A stretch of 64,000 bases of DNA from Cristatella mucedo. Its lineage: Eukaryota > Bryozoa > Phylactolaemata > Cristatellidae. The notes beneath the pieces are model-generated. The model was not told the DNA's origin. It worked only from the letters and a program-made list of their open reading frames with translations, and ran no database searches. Position numbers and translations under genes: made by a program. Every line of letters starts with the position of its first letter. The stretch's first letter is position 1. Shown piece by piece: positions 36,028 through 46,919 of this stretch. The DNA is taken from positions 18,565,501 through 18,629,500 of the forward strand of contig WPIO01000001.1 of NCBI GenBank assembly GCA_009760855.2, written 5' to 3'.

Positions 36028-36490
36028 AAGCATTAAGCCGCTGACCGTGCCATTAGCGACGCATATGTCAGACTCTGCGGTCTTGGGTTGGAATTTCAAT
36101 GGCGATATGATCTCGCGAAAATCAATTGACACGTGACTAGACAATCTGCAGTACCTGTGAGCATTAGGGGCGCTGCGGCAAATAGGCTGCCCACAGTCAA
36201 CGCCGCTAGCTCGCAGGTTCGGGTATGTGCATCGGCGGCAGTTGGTAAATGCTTCAAGATTAGGGGTTAATAAGTAAAAACAGGGCATATTTACATCCGC
36301 AGAACGCATCAGGATTGTGGATACACCAGATAAGCGATCATTTTGTGGTCTCGCTTGTACAATAAAAAATCACTCCTGGAATCTTCGGCAGTCAAAACAG
36401 AGTACCTTGTTCATCAGCTGCGTAATATAGCGATGGAAAGTTGTCAAGCGCCCGGACTGGCATTTAGTTCTCACCGGGCGATATACAAAC

Positions 36491-36640
36491 CGAGCTGAAG
36501 GGGCGCAGTGGTTAAGGTGCTCGCCTCGACCAAGGTCTGGCCGAGATTGTGGGCTCGAGCCTCGTGGCATATGTGAAGCGCCTGAATAGAGATCAAGTTC
36601 TCCAAGGTCGCTATACAAATGAATGATCTATTTTTTAAAA
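36491..36640 (+). repeat. tRNA-derived SINE, family A
   Basis: CAGTGGTTAAGGTGCTCGCC (box A region) and GTGGGCTCGAGCCTCG (box B region) are followed by ATGTGAAGCGCCTGAATAGA, GATCAAGTTCTCC and CGCTATACAAATGAATGA. A clean example of the tRNA head plus L2-like tail arrangement. Confidence 0.85.
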
Positions 36641-36680
36641 CTATTGTTCTTATTAACAGACGTAAAAGGGCAAACAAGTC

Positions 36681-36838
36681 TTAGCGGTATTTTCACGACA
36701 TCGGTCACGAGTTCGTGGGTTCGAATCCTGCAGTGGGCGATCCTTATTGATGCAGCAAGCCGTGATGATAGCTGTAAAGGCTCTTCTGTCGCTATAGAAA
36801 AGAGACTGTTGAATCAGCCGGACTTTTTTAAGACAGAA
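36681..36838 (+). repeat. tRNA-derived SINE, family B
   Basis: GTTCGTGGGTTCGAATCC (box B region) is followed by TGCAGTGGGCGATCC, GATGATAGCTGTAAAGGCTC, TTCTGTCGCTATAGAAAAGA and GACTGTTGAATCAGCCGG. The box A half is degraded. Confidence 0.8.
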
Positions 36839-36841
36839 TAA

Positions 36842-36908
36842 TCTAATCCAGGACTCAAACACACAACCTGTGCGATGAAGTGCACTTTACCGCTGTGCTG
36901 AGGCCTAG
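36842..36908 (-). repeat. tRNA-like SINE head
   Basis: Minus strand: GCCTCAGCACAGCGGTAAAG (box A-like) and GTTGTGTGTTTGAGTCCTGG (box B-like). Only the tRNA-like part is visible, facing the family B copy that ends at 36838. Confidence 0.5.
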
Positions 36909-37172
36909 GATCACCAGTTTCATGCTCACGAGTATGCAGAAGTAAGCAATGTGTAGGAATAGTGTTCTTTAATCTTCGGTGTTTATTGGTCTAGGTATTA
37001 GAGGTCGTAGATGTGCGAGCGCCTTTTCGGAGCCCAGCGTGGCCACGTGACCACAACGAGCTGAGTCAGTCGTGCTATCGACGATAGGGCTGCTGCTCAA
37101 CCGAATCCACTCGCTTGGCAACCACAGATAGCTAGCTGGCTCTGTTTTATTACAGAAGAGCCTGAGATTAAG

Positions 37173-37316
<144 letters not shown>

Positions 37317-37727
37317 CTGGCAGAGGAATTCTTATGTAGTCTGCTTCAGTGTGTGGATAGCTGAGCAGGAGGCAGGGAGCTGTTGTACTTGGCGAAACGG
37401 CCTTCGTCGCAGCTGTCGAGAGAATCGCTTCGCGTGAGCGTTTATCGTGTCGTTGAAATGGACAAGGAGCGGAGCCGCATCAATTTGGCTTCGTATTTTG
37501 CGACAGGGCTTGAACTTGCTTCTCAATTAGGAAAACCCCCAGCTGCCCAAGCAAGCGGATCGTATTAACATTCTGAAGACCATCTTGGTTTTGTGACAGT
37601 AGCATTTTTATATTGGCCCATTTACATCACGGGCCTGTGAAATTTGTGACGGTTTTAGGAACGCTTTACTTACTTTGTTCCTGACTTGGTTATGCCATGT
37701 TAGTGAAGTTCCCGAACAATATCTTAA

Positions 37728-37830
37728 GAATAATAATGATAATGATATATTCGATATAGCGCCCACAGAGAACTCAATCTCTTTCTAGGCACTTTACATT
37801 TTCCGCAAAGGAAATGAGGTGCTCGTATAA
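37728..37830 (-). repeat. L2 3' tail fragment
   Basis: Minus strand: AAAATGTAAAGTGCCTAGAA, AGAGATTGAGTTCTCTGTGG and GCGCTATATCGAATATATC, with an ATT-like end. Confidence 0.8.
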
Positions 37831-37839
37831 GCTATTGGT

Positions 37840-38765
37840 GAGGAATAGATGGTGGAGGTGTGGCGCTAGTGACGCCAGGCAAGATCCGCAGCAGATTTGA
37901 GCGGTTGCCTTCCTCATCACCCAGACAGCAATCGAAAGCCCAGGATAACATCCTCAGTAGGATTTAAGCTGTCGGGATCCCAGCTGTGATGGTCTGGAGG
38001 CGATACAAGAGACTCATGCAATTCGATCGGCGTCTCTTCGTGCAGCGCGTCGTTTAGCATCCTAAGCGAGCACCGTTCTGGATCATAAGAACTGCTCAGT
38101 GATTCTTCAATACTAGATCAGACGCGCTCTTTCTTCAATACTAGATCAGACGAGCTCCACTTGCTTACCACCCTTTTACCTATAGCATCGAAACAACGTT
38201 CCGAGTGGCCTGGAATGCGTTTGTAAGTCAGCACGTGAGTCTGCTAGTAAAGGAGAGCAGGGGCCAGTTGACTTGCGGAATTCCCGTGCCGCCGCGAAGC
38301 CGATCATGGCCGGATGCCTACCTAGCTACGGCGGCAGCTAATGTTCTCGCACCTGCAGCCTGCATGGTGCACACCAGCGAACAGATACTAATCGACGTGC
38401 TGCCACACTTTGAGAAGAAATACAAAGGCTGCCAATCAGAGTATTCCAAGCGCTGTAGCTGGCTGTAACGCAAGCAGAGTTTCTTCCCAAGAAGCAGCCG
38501 TAAGAGGGCCCCTGAGTCCTTTTGCGGTCTCATTTCACAACTGCTTAGAATGCCGAACAGTCGGTCAATAGCCAATCTGAGAAAAGTAAAGCAATTGTCG
38601 AATACAGTAGAACACGTTCATTTTTTCTTCTTGCCTCCCGACGCCAACGTTGGATGCACACTGATTGCCCAGAGCTTGTGGCACTGACCTCCACCTCTAA
38701 GCCGCTTACAGCTGGTGAAAAACCCCGCAGCAAGCTATTCTGTAGCGAGCGTCGAAGTTTCCGCA
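37840..38765. other. No gene recognised; short duplication
   Basis: TTCTTCAATACTAGATCAGA plus CG occurs twice near 38101-38155. No domain-bearing frame. Confidence 0.45.
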
Positions 38766-38769
38766 GTTC

Positions 38770-39182
38770 GCCACCACTCCTCTTCAATCAGAGCTGGCTC
38801 CCCATCAAGCAGCGCCTCGAATTGAAAGGTTTCTGCATTCGCGTCGTGTAGGTCCCTTTATTTGCTTGCTCCAGCCTATCTGTCGGAACCACATCTCAGT
38901 CACGTAAGTTAGGCACCGTACAGCCTGCTCTGCTGACTGAAGTAGTTTCGCGGTGCTCGAACCAACCACAAATCTCTCGGAGACCCCGCCTTTAGTTCGC
39001 ATGCTCCTAATGCCTGGATCTCACTCTCGACTGAAATCACGATGTCTGTGTGGTGCTATCGCCGTGCATGCTAACAATAACCATATTGACATGCTTCCTT
39101 TACAGCACATGTAAAGTGCCTAGAAAACGATAACATTATCTGAAGGCGCTATATAAAGGTATTGTTATCACTATTATAATCA
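38770..39182 (+). pseudogene. L2 element, ORF2 C-terminal remnants plus 3' UTR
   Basis: CAGAGCTGGCTCCCCATCAA and GCAGCGCCTCGAATTGAAAG encode the SWLPIKQRLELK form of the LHWLPVKQRIxFK block. ACCAACCACAAATCTCTCGG (NHKSLGD-like) and the 3' UTR follow, then ATGTAAAGTGCCTAGAAAAC, GGCGCTATATAAAGG and a degraded tail. Confidence 0.8.
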
Positions 39183-39429
39183 CAGATTTTCACTGGCCAT
39201 AAAGGTGCCGTATGACAGTTGCTGGCTAATCGCCATGTTATCTATCATCACGAGCTTGCATATTGAGTAATGCACAAGATCTGCCTACCTTATTTTTCAG
39301 GATGAAAACCCAGAACAGATTTGTGTATCCCATGAGGACCGCTTACAAGTTCAAGTAACATGGGAATGCATAGCGTGCATAACAAATCGTGTGATCTTAT
39401 GGCGTTAACTAGCAAGTACAGGCCACTCT

Positions 39430-39626
39430 GGATGCTACCACTAACTATATTCTATGTTGACCATGTGCATGTCACCTCTAATCATATTATGCTTGTGGAC
39501 ATTGTGCAAGTTAGCGCTAACCACTTGATTATGCTTCCTGTACAGCATCATTAAAATGCCTAGAAAGAGATAATATTCTCAGGGGGGTGCTATACAAATG
39601 CATTATTATTTTTATTATTATAATCA
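39430..39626 (+). repeat. L2 3' UTR and tail fragment
   Basis: GCATGTCACCTCTAATCATA, AAATGCCTAGAAAGAGATAA, GGGTGCTATACAAATGC and an ATT-rich end. Confidence 0.8.
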
Positions 39627-39971
39627 TGGTGGCAGCATTGTGCCGTCTAATCGGTCATGCTTGTGTCAGATGAATGCGAAACTTCACCCTCAGATATTCA
39701 TAAGCCTTAGGTGTGTACGAGTGCAGTGCTAATGCAAAGTCGCGCCAACTCAGTGAATAGTTACGACCAGCAGGCTTATAAAATACGTCTATCGGCAAGT
39801 ATACAGTACAGGTATACAAGATTACTAGGGCGCCACGTAAATGTGAGTGGTACAGAACTGTGCACTTGAATAGTTTGGCTCTTATCTTATCAGCATACAG
39901 GTGCAGCATGGATTGTAGCTCTTCCGTTAGCGAATTTGCGGATTGGCGGAGCTGCTAGCTCAGAATCTGGC

Positions 39972-40002
<31 letters not shown>

Positions 40003-40003
40003 G

Positions 40004-40036
<33 letters not shown>

Positions 40037-40053
40037 GAGAGAGAGGGAGAGAG

Positions 40054-40138
<85 letters not shown>
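39972..40138. repeat. GA microsatellite
   Basis: About 165 bp of GA with occasional GGGA and AAAGA variants. Confidence 0.97.
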
Positions 40139-40140
<2 letters not shown>

Positions 40141-40585
40141 GCTGTCGCTTCTCTTTATGCTCGGCATTACCGAGCTTCCGCTAGTGCTGCTTGAGCTCTG
40201 TCCTTTGACGCGTGCAGGCACCTCAGCAGCTGTTGAGAGTTGGTCATGCTATAGCTATGCTTGTAAAGATAGCTTCTATCATTCATAGGCACATGGTGCG
40301 TGCACAGCTTCAAGTAGACTCGTACAACTCGCCCTTCCATCCGCATGCCGCTCTATGCCAGGATTTGCTTTATTTACCAAAGCAGCACTCGTTACTCGTT
40401 AAAGCTGCCTCGTAAGTGCTGCTCGAAGATGCAGTAGTAGTCCAAAGCAGTGCCTGAAATCGTATCTCCACGGCTATCGAACGGTTGCGGAATTTTCAGA
40501 CTTGTGCTCCTCTGTTAACAAGCAATCATTAGGATATGTAAAGGTACTGTCAACTGGTTTGAAAGGTCACGAAGACGTGGCGCTA

Positions 40586-40702
40586 TATTCTATTGCGTAT
40601 TCTATTGCGTATCACTTTGCAGCAAATGTAAAGCGCCTAGAAAGAGATTAAGTTCTCTGAGGGCGCTTTATCAAGTGCAATATTATTATATTATTATTAC
40701 TA
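40586..40702 (+). repeat. Young L2 3' tail fragment
   Basis: Identical or nearly so to the end of the copy at 35848-36027, including the ATT-tail variant ATATTATTATATTATTATTA. Its left edge carries a duplicated TATTCTATTGCG. Confidence 0.88.
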
Positions 40703-41033
40703 CTCACTGGTTGAAGCTGTGATGCGGTTTGAAAACTAATTTCTTAGCACTGCTGTCCAGTTCGTGTGTACCTATTCGAATAAAGAAAGAATTTTGCTGC
40801 TCTTGACCTCACTGTTCTGCTATACAAGTATCCGAAGGAGTCAGTTTAACGACAGCAGGTGGATCTCGAGCATATTTTGAAAGGGCGTCAAAACCAAGCA
40901 GTGGCAAGCCTCGAAATGCACTCTCTATGTGCAGAGTCCACTTCCCTAGCGATTGCTTAATCAGAAGCGGAACTAACGTCCACCCGAGCGCGAGCCGCAG
41001 TGTCTTGTAAGGTATGTGACACTCTAATAATAA

Positions 41034-41800
41034 TAATAATAATAATAATATTGCACTTGATAAAGCGCCCTCAGAGAACTTAATCTCTTTCTAGGCGCTT
41101 TACATTTGCTGCAAAGTGATACGCAACAGAATAGTAAGTAAAATCATGCCTGAAAAACAAACAAAATGAATAACATGGTTAGGGGTTACATGCACTGGGT
41201 CAGCATGCAAATGTGGTTAGTGGCAGCATGAACAGTGTCAGCATGCATAAGCACATCGAGGACGAATCACAAGGACCCACTAAATGCTGTCCTAAATAGG
41301 TATGTTTTTAAGTTTCTTTTAAATGTGGTCAGGTCAGGGGATGTTCTGATGCAGGTCGGGAGGGAGTTCCAGGCTGTGGGAGCATACGAGCTAAATGCAC
41401 GGTCTCCAAAGGATTTAAGGTTTGTACGAGGTATTTCTAGACTGTTGGATTCAGAAAAGCGAGTGGTACGATGCTTTGCCTGATGGGGTAGTATATCTGA
41501 AAGATAGGCTGGAGCCATAGAATGAAGAGACCTAAAAGTGAGCGACAAAACCTTGAAGTCAATCCGTTGCTTGACTGGTAACCAGTGCAGGTCGGCGAGA
41601 AGTGGAGTAATGTGGCAACTGCGACGCTCACGACAGACAAGCCTAGCTGCAGAGTTTTGCACCAGCTGCAATCGCCTGATCGCACATGCTGGTAGGCCAG
41701 TAAGCAGTGAGTTGCAGAAGTCGAGACGAGATGTCACGAATGCATGGACCAACTTAGACGTGGTATCCTTATCTAAACAAGAGTAGCACGCAGAGTAGTC
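41034..41800 (-). pseudogene. Young L2 copy with best-preserved ORF2 C-terminus
   Basis: A 5'-truncated L2 insertion. Its minus-strand frame at 41267-41752 runs 161 residues without a stop: VHAFVTSRLDFCNSLLTGLP near the start, HITPLLADLHWLPVKQRIDF in the middle, then TNLKSFGDRAF, WNSLP and FKRNLKTYLFRTAFSGSL at the end. This is the typical C-terminal region of L2/CR1-type ORF2, downstream of the reverse transcriptase. Then come the 3' UTR, GCAAATGTAAAGCGCCTAG and an eight-copy ATT tail at 41034-41052. The endonuclease and reverse transcriptase are lost by truncation, so it cannot move itself. Confidence 0.9.
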
Positions 41801-42142
41801 CAGAAGCGCTAAAAGCTAGCAATTTCGCTTTGGAAGTTTTTTCCCTTGCACTTTTATTTTGGCGCCGCGTTTACTTAGACACTCAAACGCACAACAGGTT
41901 TTGGGATCTTCCACGCTCGCTCTTACTTGCATGCAATGGCTGCCATTGTAGCTGGAAGCTCTTGGGAAAGTTTTCTAGGAGCACCTCGTCTATGTACGAA
42001 TGTATGTCCATATGGCAGAGCGAACGCTTGCGTTAGCTGCTGCCTGCAGGTGAGCTCCCGTTGGCACCACCAATAGTAACACAAAAAATAACGCCTTTTA
42101 AGAAGCGCGTAAGTTGATTGAAATGTCGTTATAGGGGCTTTA

Positions 42143-42425
42143 CGTACGTTGGCTGATTTAACAGCCTCTTTTGTATAGAAGAACCTTTTCGGCTATCAGC
42201 TGGTTTGGCCCAGTGGTTGAGATGCTCACCCCGACCAAGGTCAAGTTGAGATCGTGGGCTCGAGCCTCGTGGCATATGTGAGTAGGAATTAAGCTCTCTT
42301 ATGGCGCTATACAAATGAATTATCACCACCGCTTGCAGCAGCGACAAAGGATCGCCCACCGCAGAATTCGAACCCACGACCACGGTCGTGAAAAGCAACT
42401 GCCTTACCTAGTGTGTGATCACGGC
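42143..42425 (-). repeat. tRNA-derived SINE, family B, split by a family A SINE
   Basis: Minus strand: GTGATCACACACTAGGTAAG (box A), CGTGGGTTCGAATTCTGCGG (box B) and TCGCTGCTGCAAGCGGTGG. After a 122-bp interruption (42199-42320) come GATAGCCGAAAAGGTTC and GGCTGTTAAATCAGC. The uninterrupted order is seen in the copy at 35007-35172. Confidence 0.85.
42199..42320 (+). repeat. tRNA-derived SINE, family A, nested in family B
   Basis: GGTTTGGCCCAGTGGTTGAG (box A) and GTGGGCTCGAGCCTCG (box B), then the tail ATGTGAGTAGGAATTAAGC and TGGCGCTATACAAATGAAT. TATCA lies directly before (42194-42198) and after (42321-42325), a 5-bp target duplication. The insertion shows that family A was active after this family B copy arrived. 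Confidence 0.85.
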
Positions 42426-42460
42426 TAAAGAGCGAGGTAGCGCGTCCATTGGTTTATAAT

Positions 42461-42610
42461 GGAATATAATAATAATATTGATAATAATAGGCTGTTTGCA
42501 TGTTTGCATTGCGCCCTTATATAGAATTGGATCTTTATCCAGGCGCCTTATGTCTCGCTGCATGAAAATCCATACCCAAGGTGTAGGGACATGCATGGAA
42601 TCATGCATGC
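42461..42610 (-). repeat. SINE/L2-like tail fragment
   Basis: Minus strand: CATAAGGCGCCTGGATAAAG, ATCCAATTCTATATAAGGGC and GCAATGCAAACATG, then ATT-rich sequence. It is related to the tails of family A and L2 but more diverged. Confidence 0.5.
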
Positions 42611-42641
42611 AAAAGTAAACAAGTGTCGTGCTTATGCCAGT

Positions 42642-42745
42642 ATGCTAATAATAATACTAACAATGCACTCGATAAAGCGCCCTCAGAGAAGTTAATCTCT
42701 TTCTAGGCGCTTTACATTTGCTGCAAAGGGATGCTAAAGAAACCA
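42642..42745 (-). repeat. L2 3' tail fragment
   Basis: Minus strand: GCAAATGTAAAGCGCCTAG, AAAGAGATTAACTTCTCTGA, GGGCGCTTTATCGAG and an ATT tail. Confidence 0.85.
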
Positions 42746-42864
42746 TGGTCACTAAGCAAAGCCAGTTAGAGAGTTCTATGGCTCTGCAAAGGCAATGAAT
42801 CGTGGTAAGGTATGCTCTGCAACGACGGCGCGAGCTAAAGCAGCCAAATTATGGCGGCAGCTAT

Positions 42865-43345
42865 TATTCGCTATTATAAGATTATGCTATTATTCGTGAC
42901 CATGAGATTATGTGATGGTTTATCGCCGAGGCCGTATAAAAGGCCGCCGCCCTGAAATGGGGGCAGGCAGTGAGAATCCGAGACTCGAGGCGTTGGCTGC
43001 GTGTAGCTGACGTGAGCTCTAGGCCACATTGGCGTCGGAGTTGGTCTGTAACCGTCCGCTGCTATAGACTTGTCTGCATTATGGATATGGACTTGATATG
43101 CCAAGGTATGAACGCTCGTCGTGGCTGCCGTGTTTCAGATTCTGTCTGCGCGAACCTGCGTGCATTGGTGCTGCACCTACAAGTAGCTAGCCGTGCTACA
43201 AGAATCAGGCGTCGCCGGCATTCGTCGAGCGTCAGCTCAGACCAGCAGCGCCACGAGCGAGCGCTGCGTTTGCGGCGTTTGTCGTGATCGGACGTGGAAG
43301 CCGCACACGTAAAACGTGAAAAGCACGTGGAAGCCGCACGTTCGT
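42865..43345 (+). repeat. TATA-bearing dispersed repeat, copy 1 (LTR-like)
   Basis: GAGATTATGTGATGGTTTAT is followed by GAGGCCGTATAAAAGGCC (TATA box at about 42935), GGCAGGCAGTGAGA, a T/G-rich body, GTGCTGCACCTACAAGTAGC and a GGCGTCGCCGGCATTCGTC end. It aligns along its length with 49322-49760. A TATA box about 30 bp before a conserved GGCAGGCAG suggests a Pol II promoter such as that of an LTR. No target duplication or LTR ends were identified. Confidence 0.6.
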
Positions 43346-43599
43346 AACAGCTCGAAAAGTACACTGGAACAAGAAAGACAAAGTCACTGGGGCATAAGGA
43401 AACCGGAACAGAAGCTTTGTGAGCCAAGACTAGAAAAATTTAAAATCAAAGTGGATATTGACCGCAGCTGGAAGCGAGTTACAGACTTGCGGTGCACACA
43501 AGCTGAAGGCTCGATCGCTAAAACGTTACAATTAAGTTCGAGGGATGACGAGATGACTTTACGCTAACTAGCGGTTGGCACGAGAAGAGACACGAGAAG

Positions 43600-45420
43600 A
43601 CGCGAGAGTGTACCGGAAGAGCAAGAAGGTTGAATGGATAGGTAGGCTGGTACAAGCGAGTGAAGTGACTTGCCAGACACCTTGACCTTGAAGTCGCTTC
43701 GAGCCAGTGACGCTCAGCAGTGGTGCCACGTGGCCACTACGCCGTTGAAGACGGACTTGATGAGCCGCCGAGTTTTGCGCCAGCTACAGACTATTAAGGC
43801 CGGGCGGGAGTACTAAATAAAGACAACTACGATAATCTAGGCGCTATATCGCAAACGACGAGCGAGCTAGTTTGGCTGTCCAGCCCTCTGTATCGCTTAT
43901 ATGTCGTGTTACTCCTGCCGCAGCAGGACCCAAATTTGGCGATGGTCAGTAGCTGAAAGTACGCCGACTGGACAGTGAAGGAAATACACGCATACAGTGA
44001 CAAGTCGCTGCGGAATAGTTCGCCTAGATTACGGGAATACGTCATGGTAGCAATGCTAGCTGAACCAATCTTGAGGGTTAGGTCTTCCAACTGTCGAGGA
44101 TGATGCTAGAAATTTGCCACGACCGGGAGTAGCGAAATCCAAATCGTCGATGCCGGCGCCACGAGAGTCGATTCGGATGACGAGCAAGGCTCACAAGGGT
44201 CGAATGATAGGTAGAGCCTTTGAGTGTCGCAGGCGTAGACAAGAAAGCCCTGGGGTTGGGTTTGGTCAAGACATTTGCCAGAAGCAGAGTACAGATAGTG
44301 AACAGAAGGGGTTTAGCGGGACCGAGGGCTTAAGTGCCTCTCACTCTAAGGGTTCCATCGATAACCACCAGCCGCTTTCATCTACACACTGAAATATGTC
44401 ACTAAAGTAGGACCTAGTCCAGTTTAGCACTGTGCCAGCGATACCTAGGCAGGCGGGGCGGAGCGGGGTGCTCCATAAGAATGTGGCAGTCAATCTTGTC
44501 AAATGCTGCTAATAGATCAGAGAGCACTGGCAGAGTGGCGCGATGGACGGACACTCTCCCCCCCCCCCGACATTCCCCCCTTGGGTAGGACATTACCCCT
44601 GTTTAGGGTTTACGTGATTGATCTGATTTGTCTATCAGTAGTTCATTGAGCAAAACATCAAAGTACAGTTTTGTGATTAAATTACTCAAATGCACTGTGT
44701 AGTGCAAGGCCAACCAGTGAATATTTCATATGGAATTTACAAAACGTCCAATTATTCTGAGTTGATTTTTATTTCAATAGAGCGTGAACTTCATTTGATA
44801 ATGTATATATATATATATCTGTATTCTTGGTTATACATTCATCAAAATAGGGGAGAAAATGTCCTACTCGGGGGGGGGGAAGGCGGGGGGGGGATGTCCT
44901 AGGGTCCACCAGGGAAGGAAATGTCGGGGGGGGGGAATGTGTCGGGGGGGGGGCGGGGACGTCCTACATTCGAGTGGCCCTAACCTGATCAGCATTGTTC
45001 TCAAGGTCGTTGTAAACCCGAAGTAGATAAGTTTCCGCGGAATGGCTAGCTCTGCATCCCGATTGGAATTTGCCTGCAGGATGCGATGAATTGATGTAAC
45101 CATTTGGCTGCTCGGCCATTCAAGCGTCGTTCAAGCAATCGTCTTGAATAAGAATGGCAAAAGGGTAGACTGGATGAAAGTTACTTAAATTCTCACGATC
45201 TAATTTAGGCTTTTGAATGAGGAGCCTGATAATTGCCAGCTTCAGAGGGTAGTGGACTTCACCGATAACCAGGGACGCATTTATATTATTCGTAATGGTG
45301 GACGGCAGCAGGTCCACGCATCTCATCAGGAGAATTGTCAGGATTGGGTCTAGAGGACTAGTGGCTTTTTTAGCCACGGAGACATGGTCCTGAGACGAGT
45401 TCAGTAGAGAAAGACTTGAA
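43600..45420 (-). pseudogene. L2 element, longest ORF2 coverage, split by a G-rich insertion
   Basis: Minus-strand L2 ORF2 pieces in order: SPLDPILTILLM and KLDRENLSNFHPV (45120-45377), TDQVRATR-like sequence to about 44975, then after the 44540-44971 interruption the LSDLLAAFDKIDCHILME block (about 44490-44540), LTLKIGSASIA and RNLGELFRSDLSL (about 43960-44090), and ALQLAQNSA-like sequence near 43780. Many stops. The endonuclease domain and the 3' tail are not seen. Confidence 0.82.
44540..44971. mobile_element. G/C-run-terminated DNA element with 7-bp target duplication
   Basis: A 432-bp insertion in the minus-strand L2 copy. GAGTGGC flanks both sides (44533-44539 and 44972-44978). The left end carries C runs with GACATTCCCCCC and GGTAGGACAT; the right end carries the complement, ATGTCCTA, GGAAATGTCGGGGG and GGGAATGTGTCGGGG. 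The ends are thus imperfect, multi-part inverted repeats. The interior is AT-rich and non-coding. It is probably a non-autonomous DNA transposon; the superfamily is unknown. Confidence 0.65.
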
Positions 45421-45429
45421 GAAGGCGAG

Positions 45430-45960
45430 AGAATTAAAGACGTCTTGCAATGACGGCTTGCAGTGCTCCAGGGATGGCTGTGAGGAGGTCGACTCCCTAA
45501 TCAGTCCAATCTCTCTCAAGAAGAATGCCGACAAGCGCTCTGCTACGTCACGCGCTTACAACTTCAGCACGAATGACCATACACAGCTCAACACAGTGAA
45601 AGTGCTAAGCGCCATGCACTCACTCCATGGGTCTGGCTGTTTTGAACGTCCGCAAGTTACAGGAGCTGGGTAAGACTCTAGGACCCGGGTTCTGTGGATT
45701 TGTTTGCTTGCCTAATCTTTGCTGCCGTCTGCTGTAGATGGCTGGCTGCGAGACATTAACCGCACGTGCTTCTTAACTCTTGCTGTCGGGTAACTAACGC
45801 AAACCCACTGCTCGCTCGAACTCTCGCTGCACCCAACTCATCGCATTCCCTTACGAACCGCGGCTGGACATTTGGCGTATTCACCACTGTCGTGCACGGT
45901 CTATCCCGGCGAAACTTATTCGCAGCAGCATCCCTTGCTAGCGCAGCTCTTTGACTGCAG
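45430..45960. other. No recognisable feature
   Basis: Mixed composition, short frames only. Confidence 0.4.
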
Positions 45961-46600
45961 CGGGCCGGACCGGCCGGCTTTACGTGTCACGTGACTGCTT
46001 CAATACGCGATAGCAGACCTCGGCTTCTACGAGGCGAACGTGTGCTGACAGAGCCCCCACCCGCCGCCGCCGCCGCCGCCCGGCTGCTGCAAACCTTTTG
46101 TGCCGCCACGCCCCTACGCGCGTCTGTGTCGGCACGACCGACTCACTCTCGCACCGTCGCGCGCGAACTGCTGCGCAACTGCGAAGCTTCGCGCGACGCG
46201 GCGGCGCCTATCGAACGGCCTAGAGCAGCAGACAGGAAGTAATCGAGCAACGATCGAGCCTCCGCTCGTCGACGCTGGGAGTCGCTGAGTAGAGTAATTT
46301 CCCTCGGCAAACGCAGCCTTTGTCCAGCCGGCTCCGCCGCTCAGGAGTACCCGAGGTCGGAGTGCACTGACCGGGCCGCTCTCGACCTCCGCTAAAGACA
46401 AATGCGCATGGCCTTGGCCTTGACGCCGCTTTCTCTCTTTCCCGTCGGCAATCGCGAGGTTGCGTTTGTGTCCGCCTTGCCCGGCGAGGTTACGACGATC
46501 CGTAGTCCAGAATTCTCTCGCCGGCGTTCCTTCGAAGCTGCCACCGCCGCCCAGCCGCCGACGGGGCTAGACGGTGTATTAGTTGACAACTGGCTTTATC
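45960..46600 (+). promoter_or_regulatory. CpG-rich region upstream of GNAT gene 2
   Basis: CpG-rich DNA with a CCGCCGCCG run near 46060-46080. It precedes the second GNAT gene by 300-900 bp and may hold its promoter or a 5' exon. A splice acceptor-like TTAG sits just before the start codon (46915-46918) but lacks a pyrimidine tract. Confidence 0.35.
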
Positions 46601-46919
46601 GATGAACCCTATCAGAGCGACGTGCATGAGCAGTGCAGCCGTCAGCGAACACGCCCTTCGCTTAAGCTGTGTAAACACTCTACCGGTGTTCGAATTTCCG
46701 TCACCGCGAGACACGCCCAATGCAAAATGCTCGCGGCTGTACGCAGGACCATTTCATGGGTGAGATTAATTAAGAAAGTAAATTACTCCATTGATCGCAC
46801 CTCGCAAACGGCCCCTCGAAAGCTGTGGCCGGTCGGGGCCGTCGGCAAACGCTCTGCAACATACCATAGCGCGGGCGTAGATCCTCGCGGGGAAGCTTGA
46901 AGGTGGAGCGTATGTTAGT

